In this document: in pieces, positions 32,795 through 43,834 of the stretch
Numbering within the stretch: position 1 is the first letter of the stretch
How the letters are laid out: every line of letters begins with the position of its first letter
Assembly (NCBI GenBank): GCA_030374765.1
Contig: JARGXX010000027.1
Coordinates: forward strand, 1,116,001-1,180,000
Reading direction: 5' to 3'
DNA from: Agarophyton chilense
Lineage: Eukaryota; Rhodophyta; Florideophyceae; Gracilariales; Gracilariaceae
DNA: 64,000 nucleotides
Position numbers and translations under genes: made by a program
The notes under the pieces: generated by a model
What the model was told of the DNA's origin: nothing
The model's database searches: none
Seen by the model: only the letters and a program-made list of their open reading frames with translations

Positions 32795-33538
32795 GACGAC
32801 GGGTTCGTTATGGCCTATTCTATATCTGAAAACCACCGAAATCTTGTTGATGCAGATGGACACGAACTAAGCTGGAAAACTCTAGAAATTACTGAAGTAG
32901 GAGGGAGTTCGTTTGCAATTTGGTGGAACGATGATAAAGAACCGCAAAAAGGAATGCTCCCGGCAGGAGTTGAAACGTGCTCCTTTTTTACTGAGATAAA
33001 GGCTTTGAAAAAAGCGTTGCAAGTTGTTCTGATACGCGTTAGGGAGGGATGGATTGGAAATATAAGAATTGTTACCGACTCTCACAGCATATTGAATAAT
33101 CTCAAAGGAGTTGCCCGACATCAATCGTATTCTCTACAGCAAGTATCTATCAGCCTTTCTGAAATTGGAAAGTACTGTACCGTTGATATGGTTTGGATTC
33201 CAAGCCATTGTGGTATCCCTCGAAATGATATGGGGGATAACCTAGCAAAAGAAGCTCTGAATATTTCTATGCAAGATCAAGTCGCCGTTCCAGTTGATTT
33301 TGCGGATGTGAAGAGAAGAGTCATAAAGAAGGAAAAGAAGTCCCCATTAATAGAAAACATTCCAGAAGGACTGGAAAACATTGTTTCTCTACGAGAGGCA
33401 AACGTCGCTTTATCGCAACTTGTAGTTGGTCACACACCGTGCTTGCATCCATTGGGGTCGTACTTACAGAAGAAAAGGCTCTATTGTACCTGTAGGCCGG
33501 GGGTGCTCAATGATGTAGATCATTATGTCTTAAGATGA
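32600..33538 (+). pseudogene. LINE RNase H domain, split by an extra segment, plus Cys/His tail
   Basis: The first RNase H strand CEIWSDGSV ends at about 32.62 kb. The second strand GGSSFAIWWND starts at about 32.90 kb. About 90 codons between them, containing the TAA at 32792, do not belong to the fold. The rest is normal: FFTEIKALKKAL (Glu), IRIVTDSHSILNNLK (Asp), and VWIPSHCGIPRNDMGDNLAK (His and Asp). The end CTCRPGVLNDVDHYVL is the start of the C-terminal CCHC-type motif; the rest is in another phase (EEYVCPLC at about 33.57 kb). Confidence 0.78.
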
Positions 33539-33700
33539 CCGTCGAGAACTATTTCAAGAAGAATATGTTTGCCCCCTGTGCAAGAACGTCAAGGCCTAGC
33601 GGTAGACGAAATCATCAAGAAGTGGCCAGAAAAAAGTGAGGGAACGTTTTTTTGACAAAGAACGCTCTGCACTACGTAGGAATTAGACAAGTGTGCCCGT

Positions 33701-33718
33701 AAAGAGAGAGAGAGAGAG
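33701..33718. repeat. (GA)n microsatellite, probable LINE 3' tail
   Basis: AAAGAGAGAGAGAGAGAG directly after the LINE 3' region. Simple-repeat tails replace poly(A) in some LINE clades. Confidence 0.6.
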
Positions 33719-34179
33719 TCTTTTAAGTTATTCAATGAAATATCGCTGTCAAATTTCTGCTCACTCGCGAGACTTCTACTGGCTTTCGGGGTTTGCAGAA
33801 TTAGCTCTAAGTCCTGATCCGGTGTTCTCTAAAACTGGAAAATATGAAAGTCCGTATCTTTTCTCTTCATTCACACTTTTCACCTGTTATACGAGGCGGT
33901 TTATCTGCTCTTTCTGCTCCTCTCCTCCGGACGACATCTGCCCTCCATTCTCTGTTGGACGGGAGCACCATTTTCGTCTTTCCACACTATCTCCTGAGTG
34001 CAGCGATCTTCTCAAACCGATATCTCGCGCAGGTACCATTTTGCATAGGTCTTGTTCATCTCTGATATATCCTCGAGTACGTGTTTACACAAGTTATATG
34101 CATTGATCTGGATGCTTTCCCTTCGATTCTATTTGTTCATTCTAACATTCTGCTTCACTTCGCTTCTGTCAGGAACATC

Positions 34180-35613
34180 ATGAGTGTCAGGAATCCGAAC
34201 CACTTCACAGCTGATAGCGCCTTGAACTCGGAAATGCAAAGGAGCGTCTCGCTCCAGGTGTCACAGCGAAATGGATTCGGCCCTGTGGCAGAGGAGCCGG
34301 GAAAAAAGGCAGTACTGGCTGTTCAATCGAATACAACCGAAGGTAACATTCTTCCGCGTAACTCTGTTCGCATACCGAACGCATCGGACTGGAGAAAGAT
34401 GAAAGCTAACGACCGGCCAAGGGTTCCTACAGGTACTGTGGTCTCTGCTTGCGCAGTGTTCAAACGCCTGTATTAGAAGCAAATGGGGCGGAGCATAGAG
34501 TTGTTTGACTCGAGCTTTCCTATGTACTTGGAAATGGCAAACAGGATCAAGGACGATATCCGTCTATATCTGTACCAGAAGCTGCACCTGGAGCGTGGAT
34601 TTGACACGTACAAATCTGTCAGAATGGAGGTCTCGTCACATATTTAGGCTTTGAAGAGGAAGCTGGAAGACACTTACCCGGTTTTGAGTGCGGCTCAGAG
34701 CGGGTGGGTCTCGAATGAATTCATCAAGGAAGCCATGCAACGGGACAAGAAGGCTTTGGCGGAGGCAGCCAAGAAAAAGGTGGCCATGGAAAAGAAGAAA
34801 GCTGCCAATGAGACCGAGCAGAACGAAGTCAATGATAAGGATGTAATGCGTACTTTGAGGGCCGCTTATAAGTATGAAAACCCCACGGATATTGCAGACA
34901 CGTCACAAGGTGCAATGCCTACCCCAAACATCTGTACTCCTGGAAGGAGAAATGGTAGAGAAGGGAGCACTCAAAGAAGAGGCACTGTTGTTGCACATGA
35001 ACAGGAGATGGCCAACCTTCTTCGTAATGTTCAGGTAAGAATTGAGGGAAAGGGGGCAAGGGGGAGAAGGCAAGAGTGTCGCATTTGTGGACAGAAAAGG
35101 GTTTCACAGCTATCCACTGTGGGAAGGAGTCGGAAGTGCGCTCGACAAGAGGTGCTATTGCCACCCACACTTGTCGAATATTCGGAAGAGGACGCCCAAG
35201 ACTCTCATGAGCGCAAAGTCGTGCGAGCGGAGAAGCAGCCTAGGAAAGATCCCGTTCACCATCGCAATTCCAAGGAAGCAGGATCTTCCTCCGAAATTTC
35301 GAATATGTCTGCGGAGAATGACGACGATGAAGAGGAAAGCAGTGAAGGAGATGTTTCCGATTCTGAAGGAGAAACTCTCTATCAAGAAAGAGGTCCGCGA
35401 CTTTTTTCAAGCCAGGATATTGAGGCGTCTGACTGGGATGGGGAGGACGGCTTCTATTGGCGACAGAGGGAGAGGAAGTTCAGGTGCCGAAAGCAGAAGT
35501 TCTCAAACACCGCGCGGAAAAGAGCGGCGAGGAAAGTGTCCAATCAAGGGTCGAAGAAAGAAGCTAAGAGAACGTTCAAGACTCCTCGCCGTTCCGATAG
35601 CTTTGGGGTGTGA
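34180..35613 (+). CDS. Unrecognised gene, lysine/acid-rich, two in-frame TAGs
   Basis: One phase from an ATG at 34180 runs 478 codons to TGA at 35611, with TAG at 34474 and at 34645. The N-terminal half seems globular (SVRIPNASDWRKMKAND; IELFDSSFPMYLEMANRIKD). Next comes a helical basic stretch (EAMQRDKKALAEAAKKK), then a Cys pair in ECRICGQKRVSQL, then an acidic/Ser tract (AENDDDEEESSEGDVSDSEG) and a basic tail (KRTFKTPRRSDSF). That composition suits a nuclear or chromatin protein, or an element-encoded Gag-like protein. An intron acceptor (CTTCTGTCAG at 34163-34172) precedes the ATG and a donor follows the stop. Both stops stand where Gln codons would fit. I do not know the family. Confidence 0.45.
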
Positions 35614-35634
35614 TGTAGGCGATCTTTTTGCCAG

Positions 35635-35712
35635 GTAAGTATATCTCTTTCACTTTCTGTTGTGCACTTCTTTCTCTACACTAACAATGTTAACATATCT
35701 GGATTGATGTAG
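35635..35712 (+). other. Candidate spliceosomal intron (78 bp)
   Basis: Donor CCAG/GTAAGT at 35631-35640, branch-like CACTAAC and a pyrimidine-rich stretch, acceptor ending GATGTAG at 35712. It lies just after the stop of the gene above, so it would be a 3'-UTR intron or the junction to a different last exon. Confidence 0.5.
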
Positions 35713-35730
35713 TCTCTCTCAAGCATTTTA

Positions 35731-36123
35731 TTGCTGGCGTCCAACGTGCCTTCTTCCCAGGATCACATAGAAGTTCTAACATGTAAATCCCATATTCTGG
35801 TTTGCTTGCGTACATCTAGTGTCGCGCTTTGGGTGTTCATGGGTCCCTTTTGTGAGTTTGGGGCCATGCTCGTGGCCTTCAAGGTCATGATTTGTGCTTT
35901 GTGCATGACATTATCTGTTCTTGACCCAGGCGTGATCTACCATAGAATAGATTTTGTACTACAATGGCAACAATTAAAGCCTCTACAGAACATATGCCAG
36001 CTGCCTCACGGTGAGCTTTTGAACATTGTCGGTACTATTCTCGAACAGTTACGGTACTACCTTGGTAGTGCTCGAGGATTTACTTCGAACACTACTTGGC
36101 CACATCTTCATACATTTTTGTAG
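35731..36123 (+). CDS. Unrecognised ORF downstream of the intron
   Basis: 130 codons without a stop, with a hydrophobic middle (FGAMLVAFKVMICALCMTLS). The family is not recognised; it may be no more than open untranslated sequence. Confidence 0.2.
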   Translation: MLASNVPSSQDHIEVLTCKSHILVCLRTSSVALWVFMGPFCEFGAMLVAFKVMICALCMTLSVLDPGVIYHRIDFVLQWQQLKPLQNICQLPHGELLNIVGTILEQLRYYLGSARGFTSNTTWPHLHTFL

Positions 36124-36375
36124 ATACTACAAAGGCTGATAATGTACAGAAAAACTACTAAAGTAGCTCGACATATGTCCAAAGAAGGGCCTTTGTTGCC
36201 CACTTTTCGGACCTACTATGCCATGCTGTATATGGCCATTTCCTGGACATTTTTAACGGCATTTTTGTGCTTAAGTTTCGGCCATGTTCTGGCAGATCTC
36301 GGGACATGAAAATGTGAAGTTTTTGGATGGGTTTTCGGCCATTTTTAGGGCATTCTTGGTACTGGCAGATGTTTT

Positions 36376-36955
36376 ACAGGGGAAGGTGAACAGTGCAACT
36401 GCATAAAGAAGTTCGAGCGTTGGAAACAATACAGCTTGAGAAGGAGTGATGGCCTGAGTAAATATTATTGCTCGTTCGGATATCCGGTTGCGGAATCCAT
36501 AGAGAGCGACAAAAAAGACATGATACCCATGTTGTCTCCTTTACTTGCAGTCGGAGCTCATCTCTGGTACCTTATATACTTTGTACGAGGGTGAGTTTTC
36601 AAATCATACATAAATAATACCCAGTGGTTAGCCACTTAGCTAATCCACTGTACGGGTATGGTTCCTACTGGACTGATAGCTATAAAGGGCAGTAAAGCCT
36701 GAAACGTGGAGCGCCAAAACAGGTGTCCTTTCCAATATGTCATTCCTCTAAAAAGTATCCCAAATGCGTGCTCGCCGTGGCAAGCCACTCGACCAGTGCC
36801 AACACGTGTTCCCCTAATCTATCCTGCCTCTAGGCACCAAATGCAGGGCGCCGTTTTATATCACCAAACTGAGCAAAACTTTCACTTATGAGTTATACGC
36901 GCAACCTTGCGATAAAATAATCCCATCGATTTATCCAACTTTGTAGAATAATACA
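36376..36955 (+). repeat. Truncated, diverged LTR of family 1 (copy A)
   Basis: Matches the 3' four-fifths of the solo LTRs at 41451-42166 (opposite orientation) and 51314-51989 (same orientation). Shared landmarks are GGTGAACAGTGCAACT, CCCATGTTGTCTCCTTTACT, AATAATACCCAGTGGT and CACTTATGAGTT. The first 140 bp or so of the LTR are missing. It is clearly more diverged than the other two copies. Confidence 0.75.
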
Positions 36956-37258
36956 TTGGCTCTATACTTGTGCGCTTCTGAAAGTACTCACACATCCCAC
37001 AGGGTAGCCTGCGCAGCATATGACCTGTCTATATTTTTTACTCCAACAAGAGTCTCACCGACACTATCATCTTCTCGTTGAACAAACAGTTTACGGATTC
37101 CCATTTGAGTATTGGTATTCTTTCTGTCTTTCTTATTTCTTATTTTCGTTTATTCTACCTCCAGTATCGTATTTTCCTGTCGTCCTTTTTTGGTGAAAGT
37201 ATATTTTCTCTAATGGCAACGGACTCCCAACATCTTGTCGTTACAATCGACGAAACCT

Positions 37259-37530
37259 TCAAACATCGAATATGGCCCAAATATGGCCGAAATGTGGACG
37301 AAATATGGGCGTATAGGTCGAGAATCTATGAGAATGTATAACTAATAAAGATGAGAATCTTTCCCTTTTCAGAAACAGTCCGAAAAACGGCCGAAAATGG
37401 CCGAAATATAACCGTTAAACTCAACAAGATATGCTTACCATCACTAATTATATGTTCTCGTAGACTATCGCCCTTAACGCCCACATTTCGTCCACATTCC
37501 AGCTATATTTGGCCCATATTCGATGTTCGT
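37259..37530. repeat. Foldback repeat with ~88-bp arms
   Basis: The left arm from about 37259 (CATCGAATATGGCCCAAATA) to 37345 is matched by the reverse complement of 37440-37530, at roughly 80 percent or better by eye. About 95 bp separate the arms. The arms contain ATGGCCGAAA-type units, and the same units recur in the loop and at 36.2-36.36 kb. This looks like a MITE or foldback element. Confidence 0.65.
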
Positions 37531-38473
37531 AGGGGTCTCCTCTACTGAAGACTCTTGGTTTCATCGTTGAGTTTCCCACACGTTGATGATACCGCTTCGT
37601 TTGTACTCTCTTCGATTATACTGAAGTTGAACATCTGACTTACACTTCGTCTTAGTTGTGTTCAGCTGGAGAAACTCATGTTGATGATTTACCATTTTGA
37701 GGGGAAAACAAGAAAATCTACGTGAAGGCTTTGGCTTGCGGCAAAGCACCGTAGGGATCATGGTGACCTGAGGCCAATTCGGCATGGGGTGAAACTTTCT
37801 GATAAATCCGGGAGACAGTACTATAGTTCCGAGCATCTGCGATGACGTGACATAAACGCGCAGGGTCTTGTTCTGTCTAGCTTAGAGCATCCGCACGTTC
37901 GAATCCTGTCCATGACGCAGTGGTTTGTATTTTTGTATAGACAAATCAGTGATTTTCCCAAAGTGTTGTCATGTCAAAGATTGGTTTTGTATCATAGCTT
38001 CAATCTTGCTGTAGTCTGCTACTTAAAAGAGCGTTTGATACAGAACCACAAACTCAAACTTTTCGTACAACTTTGGAAACCATTGAATATGTGAGTCGTC
38101 TCTGTGGTGGAAAGGATAGAAAATCCAAACCAGGGTTATGTTTTATATGATAGTATTTGCCACATTGTAAGTCTCTCCCTATAAATTTTGAGAGAGGTTC
38201 ACGTCCTGGTATTTTTCTTTTGCATCACATTAGAGTGTGTTGAAAGTGAACTAAAATTGTCGCTGTGGAAGACCGGATCATATGTAGCATGAGCATGGTT
38301 ACAGCTTGCGGGATTTATTTTCAGATGAACCTGCTGCACTGCATAAAGTGAGGAACTTTCGTTTTTGTGGAATTTTTTCACAGAATTCGCGATGGGATTA
38401 TTGTTGTTCACGGTCGAAAGCGTAAAGAAAGGCCATTTATATCCTATGTAACTTGCCCAGATGTGATCACTGG

Positions 38474-38552
38474 AAACACAATTTGATACCTTCTGGGCTT
38501 ATATAAGCCCACTTACAAGTTACTAAATCACATTTCCATACAAATTGTGTTT
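38474..38552. repeat. Nested palindromes around GGGCTTATATAAGCCC
   Basis: A perfect 16-bp palindrome at 38495-38510 sits between the 12-bp inverted arms AAACACAATTTG (38474-38485) and CAAATTGTGTTT (38541-38552). The same arm sequence occurs again at 38626-38637. No gene is near. Confidence 0.6.
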
Positions 38553-38659
38553 CAAAAACATATCCTTTTCACTGAAATTTCGATACTTGGCTTTTTGACT
38601 ACGGTATATCTAGAAAAACCAATACAAACACAATTTGTGTTCAAAATACTGTTTCATGG

Positions 38660-40900
38660 ACATATCGCATATTGTATCATATTATCTGTAACGCACGTTC
38701 ACTAGTTTATTTTCGCCCATCAAGCCTGAATGATAGACACACATAGTCGTGGCATTCATTCAATAAAAACTTCTTATGAAATAGAGCATGTTTTATCTCG
38801 ACAATCCTGAATACAGTTTATAAATTGAAAAAGTCTACTAAATTGACTTCCTTGAGCAAATGCACCCTGTCGAGCACTTCACAGACTCTTTCCTATCGTA
38901 AATATCAGTAGAGAGTGTCACCCGTTCAAATACAGTTATATTTACACTATTAAACCACTGCTTTATAAAATTTTAATTGTGCATTAATGAAATATCCTAC
39001 TGAAAAATACAATCTACCTTTTACATGCGGTATGAAAAGTGTAATGAATAATTTTCCAACACTTTCTCATACTGTTTAAATGTCCATTTAGTTTCAACAA
39101 TACCGTGTCCGTCTTTTTTTTCTTTTGCTATTTCATCCAAACCATAACTAAGAGCCAACCAGAGTATTTCGGTTAAACGATCTTTTTTTTTTGCAAACAT
39201 AATGCTTCTAAAAATTTACGCAATCTGTTTCATCAAAATTTAATTTGTTTTCGTCAGATAAAATATCTCTGTGCCATCATGAATTCAAAAAATATTTTCC
39301 ATTTCCCCTAACTACTTCCATAGTCTTATGATGTTCGTTCAGAAAAAAGTTTTTATTCATTTTTGAATGATTGAACAAATTTTGACGATTTATTTCCAGC
39401 CATATCAAGGATCGTAAAAAGTTTAACTTAAGATTTGTTAAAACTTTTTTGAAAGACGGGATGTTGTTACCTAGCTGGCGTTTTATACCACCTTCTGTTA
39501 ATTTTTAGGACAAAAAGGCCGACCTGTAAAACGCTTAATTCTCTAAGTAAAAAGCTTTTGAGGGAGTTTATAAATTTGTTGAGCCGCGTTTTAATTCTCG
39601 AGCAATACCCTTTAAAATCATTTTCTTATAATCTAAGCAAATGATTGGCACCTGTTTGTGGCGTTATAAAGGTTGTCCACGAGCCATAATAGGGTTCTTT
39701 TTAATATGAAGAATATCTCTTTGAAACACTGTTTTGGACTTCGATGTCAGCGATGCTTGGCCCATAACTTGTTGACATGCGATCTTTTGGAATGAGATAT
39801 AATTATTCCAATATATACTTCTTCTTCTTCTTGATCTTCTTAAACCATCACAACCACATAATTAGGTCAATAGTTACTAGGGGTCATGTTCCTTGGCTTT
39901 CCGTTTGAAACTCCAGATGTATAACGTTTTTCGAGTCTTCCTATTTCTGCGATAGACAAAAGCAGGCGTACAAAATCTTTACAAGGATTCTAAAAAAGGG
40001 ATAATAACCAAAAAGTATGCTTTCACACAATACCTAAAGCTGGCTTTTTACGGGAAATGCTACTTGACACCACTTGCGACAGTTTTCCGTTCAGTGCTAG
40101 ATCCCAGATCGCCATTAAAGTCTTAACGACCACAACAGGCTGTTCACTTTATGCAAGCTTTCTAGACAGACCCAGCATTGTTCCCACACAGAAACTCTCC
40201 CGTCCACGCCGAGAGCGCCTCAACCGGTACAGTGGGCAGCCATGGGGTGCTCCAACCAGCAGCCAAAGCCTTACTGGTTCCTTGTACAGCGGAAAACTCC
40301 TCACAGATTTTTATAATGAATGGGGTTTTCTTCCAAGGATATTTGCCTCACTAGACTTCAGATGGCATAGGCCTCATTTTTTGATAAATTTAAAGAGCTA
40401 TAAGCCAAAAAAGTAATGTTTCTGAGATTCCAGTCTTGGTTAAGGTCGTTTGAGAAAGAACAAGAAGACATCAGAACTTCTATTAAAAAGATCTAGAATC
40501 TCCAAAGTCGAGCTGAAACGCATTAAAAATCGATAGTTAGTACTATGTATTCTTGGATTATCCTGATCGCTACTAGCAGCATTTAAAGCAGCACATTAAA
40601 CAAGAAAAATGGAATAATTATGATTGTTTTCCTTAATGCACCATTACGTCTTTCGACGCCAGCGATGTAAGAGAAAGTGCAGACCCTGCTGGAACTCCAT
40701 ACACTTGTGTTCCAGTAATGCTGGAACACTGTATGTGTTACGGGGTGCATCCGAAAACGCCCCTTTTCCCAGGATCCCAAGAGAAAATACCGACACGGAG
40801 GCAGGAGAAAGCCTTTGCGCTTCCCTGTAACCGTTCTCGAATTTTTCAGAGCCATGCAGATGGTGAGCAAATTGCTTAAGCTGGCCACGCCTCTGCTTGG
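38660..40900. other. No gene recognised
   Basis: AT-rich, with only short frames. A 119-codon frame at 40057-40416 and a 107-codon frame at 40906-40583 (minus) have no recognisable motif. Confidence 0.35.
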
Positions 40901-40928
40901 ATGCAATTACCCTTTCCGATAAATCCCA

Positions 40929-42567
40929 ATGTCGGTGTTTCTGAAACACAGAAGCATTGGAAAAAGACTACCTATATGGCATAACCTTGAGCGAACAAAC
41001 ATGAAGATTAAGGCAATGAAGACTACACAAGAAACTGGTGTGAGCGGTGAACACTCCTTTTACAAAAAGGACCAAAGCAGCAGTGACAACGAAATTTTTC
41101 CTCCAACACCAGCATTTCGAAATCCGACTGCTTTAAAACTAATAGTTCCAAATACACCAAGTTCGAAACCGGCTAGGAACCGAAAAGGAACATGGAACTA
41201 CAGTGAGGAAGATGTAGATGTTCTCCTGGACTACGTCTAACTCCACGAACCAACGGGTGCAAATCAATGGGCTCGAGTGTGTAAGGACTGTAACCCATAT
41301 GGTCGAAAAAATTACAGACCTTAGCGTCAGCAAGAGAGTGTAAAAACAAAGTTTGATAAAATGACCTACGTTAAGAAGAATACCGGAGATCCGACCTTTC
41401 CACCCCAGATTCGCCGTGCGAAGCAAATTCAAGATCACATACTTTCTAAGTGCAGTATTCTACTATGTCGGGGAATCCGATAGGTTGGTTTTTCGCGAAG
41501 TCGCGGTTGGAACTCATGAGTGAGTGTTATCATTAGCATTGTGATATGAAGCGGCATCCCGCATAGGATGCCTAGAGGCATAATGTCTTAGTGGAACACC
41601 TGGCGTCATGGGTCGAGTGGCTTACCACGGCGCGCGCATAGTTGTGACCCTTCTTAGGGGAATGCCATATTGGAAACGGCGCATGTAGTGGCGATCCACG
41701 TGGAGGGCTTTACTACCCTTTGTAGCTAGACGTCCATTAGAGACCATACCCATACAGTGGTTTGGCGAAGTGGCTGACCACTGGGTATTATTTATATGTT
41801 AATTTGGGCACTCACCCTGGTACACAGTGTATAGTGTACCAGAGGTGAGCGCCGACCCCAAGTAAAGGAGACAACATGGGCATCATGACCATTCTGTTCC
41901 TCGCTTATGATTCCTTAACCGGAGATCCGGACGAGCTATAATAGATAGTCAGCCTCCAACCACATCACGAGCCGTCTCGTACCTACGTTCCATCAACGTT
42001 TTACAGTTGCACTGTTCACCCTCGCTGGCGAGTAGTGGCCTTACACCCCATTTCCAGCTCGCTGGTGTTGTAGCTCTACCACCCCTTTTCCTTCGCCGCA
42101 AGCAATCAATCGCCAGTCCGAACGCTGTCGCAGGTGTCTGCTCTCTCCGTTAGAGCGGATACTACACTAAGATGATTTCAGTTACCCATAATAGCAATTT
42201 GGATTCTGAAATCACGGTTCCATTCAAAAATGTAAAGGACAACTCTAAATTTGACAAGAAGAAGCGTAGCACGGAAGCACACGAAAACATGGATGACATT
42301 CGACCATCGCCACGAAAAAAACGACCTCTCACAAACCCACGTCCTCCATTTTCAAAGCGCTTCGAAATTGAATTAATGGAAAGCATAACGAAAATGGCCA
42401 AGTATATGGCAGACCTTGCAAATGAACAACTACGAAGAGAGAATCGAGAAGTCTCTGCACTACGTGATCTAGAAGTACTGGTGTCCCAATCAATCGAAAA
42501 GGCAATCAAACGTGTCCTTGGATCCAAGAAGCACACTAGTGACTGTCGTGATGATGCCCAGCAGTAG
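40929..42567 (+). pseudogene. Myb/SANT-like protein (DUF6818-type), split by a solo LTR
   Basis: The domain starts at about 41.19 kb: RKGTWNYSEEDVDVLLDYV, stop, LHEPTGANQWARVCKDCNPY, stop, RQQESVKTKFDKMTYVKK, then TGDPTFPPQIRRAKQIQDHI. This is the pattern of the Myb/SANT-like DUF6818 domain (acidic helix, P.GANEW..V, K.KF..., KPTGDP.CPP..RAK.I). At 41450 it is cut by a solo LTR (41451-42166). Removing the LTR and one copy of the CTAAG target duplication restores the same phase into ISVTHNSNLDSEITVPFKN and the acidic/basic C-terminal region ending at 42567 (SKRFEIELMESITKMAKYMA). The two stops within the domain show further decay. Myb-like partner proteins are typical of PIF/Harbinger elements, and a DDE transposase of that type lies 500 bp downstream. 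Confidence 0.7.
41451..42166 (-). repeat. Solo LTR of family 1 (copy B) with perfect target duplication
   Basis: 716 bp, minus orientation. It reads TGTAGTATCCGC ... at its 5' end (42166 downwards) and ends ATACTGCA. The 5-bp target duplication CTAAG flanks it at 41446-41450 and 42167-42171. No internal retroelement genes, so it is a recombination product. It matches 51314-51989 in opposite orientation. Confidence 0.9.
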
Positions 42568-43039
42568 TAGCGCCTTGGTCATATGTATGTACCACATCTG
42601 TACTTGGCATCCCCTCTAATCGATGCTTTTTTTAATTTTTACGTATGCTACTTGTTCGTGAATGATATTCGTGTTGACCGATTCAAAGCACTGATGTCTT
42701 CTCGCCATATCTCTGACCCTTTCCCCCCGTCCCCAAATTCTTCTGCTTCACGTGAGCGTGATGCTGCCGTCCATAAAAAACAGCATGAAAATCAATGACT
42801 ACCATACGATTTGAGCCCCGTTTGGCATCCCCGTCACACACGCTAAAGCACCACGTGAATACCGGCCTTTAATTTTTGCATGTCTTCCTTTTCCAAGCAA
42901 ATCTCAGAGTTTGTCATGCGGCACGCTGCCTCTGACCACCTAGTAATATTTACAGCGAGAGTGCATATGGGCATGAATTTGACTGGCAATTTGCAATTTA
43001 CGCCCCAGAGAAGCAACAATTCGGTTAAGCATCATGTCG

Positions 43040-43834
43040 GTAACCGTTAACGGATGAAATTTGATTGTATCTCACGTTTCTGGTGCGATAATTCACAAGG
43101 TGGAACGCCACACTAAGCAGTCAACTACGTTTGTAATGATTGGCAGGCAACCATTTCGTCAAACGAAGGAATGGTTCTTTCAGCCCTCTTACTCCTCACT
43201 ACGCACTTTGTGGTTCCCTTGGATATATTCGCTGCAGGGCAAGGTCTATGGCCGCACAACCGAAAGAGGGTGGAATTGTTCCCATCTGGTTACTTTTTCG
43301 CGCTCTAACGACTTTACCATGTGTTATTCTCGTATTTTTCACGAAGGAACTATCGCCAAGAATAGCTAAACCCGTATGTATATTACAATTTTCATTCAAT
43401 GACGGCCAATATAGTCCTGAGACGTAAGCAAGCTTGCTGTCATGCCAGCTTTCTGAAAAATTCACACAGGCGTAAATAAAATCTCCCTTGATTTTCTATA
43501 CTAACAAGTTCGGAGCCTCCAAGTTTTGCGTCATCGCGTTATAGAACGCATTCTACTTGTCAAGACCTACGAAAATTGCGCAGAGAAGACGTGCACCGTC
43601 GCTGACTCCAAACACTACGTGGAGCGCGAAAGCATAAGGGCGACTGGTTTGCCGAAGATTGCAAGATTCTTCCATTTCGCTTCGTGTTGGCCACTCAATT
43701 CGGAACTCAAGATTAATGGGATCACATCTCACGGTCCAAAGCAAGTCCAAAGAGAAATTCAACCATTTCGATAACGAAGACGGTGTTATGCTAAATATAG
43801 GGCACAATGTGTTGTCAACATCTCTGCTTTTCAT
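43040..43834 (-). pseudogene. PIF/Harbinger-like DDE transposase (DDE_Tnp_4 type)
   Basis: Minus strand from 43834. EFRIEWPTRSEMEESCNLRQ leads into the GVSDGARLLCA motif, then NLEAPNLLV, stop, KIKGDFIYACVNFSESWHDS and the KLA/SGLYW stretch (the ...N.PGSWHDS... catalytic motif), GLAILGDSSFV (catalytic Asp), and IDLALQRIYPREPQSA. After a frame change it continues with LTKWLPANHYKRS and HLVNYRTRNVRYNQI, the terminal N.R....NQI motif. This is the HARBI1-type DDE domain that cuts and inserts the element. Stops and a frameshift show decay. It is tail-to-tail with the Myb-like gene at 40.9-42.6 kb; together they look like the two genes of one Harbinger-like element. Confidence 0.72.

Larger units (their letters stand above)
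29634..33718 (+). mobile_element. Non-LTR retrotransposon (LINE) with APE endonuclease, RT and RNase H
   Basis: A single plus-strand coding unit: apurinic-type endonuclease, reverse transcriptase, RNase H and a Cys/His tail, ending in a GA microsatellite. This is the ORF2 layout of the I/R1-type LINEs. No ORF1 (gag-like) gene precedes it; the Tnp2 remnant starts 140 bp upstream on the other strand. The main frame from 30296 to 33538 is a single phase, broken by TGA at 31523 and TAA at 32792. The endonuclease is in another phase, so there is a frameshift near 30.42 kb. It is a dead copy, but only lightly mutated. Confidence 0.88.

Noticed and set aside
34474-34647. Reassigned TAG codon (TAG read as Gln)
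   Set aside because: TAA and TGA also interrupt frames throughout the window, and TAG elsewhere stands for Trp or other residues. Decay explains the pattern better.
36180-36370. GGCCATTTT-rich stretch as a satellite array
   Set aside because: The units are few and irregular. They seem related to the foldback repeat at 37.26-37.53 kb and do not form a tandem array.
37850-37915. tRNA-like sequence around GTTCGAATCC
   Set aside because: No matching acceptor stem and no anticodon arm. Only the B box and a weak A-box-like string remain.
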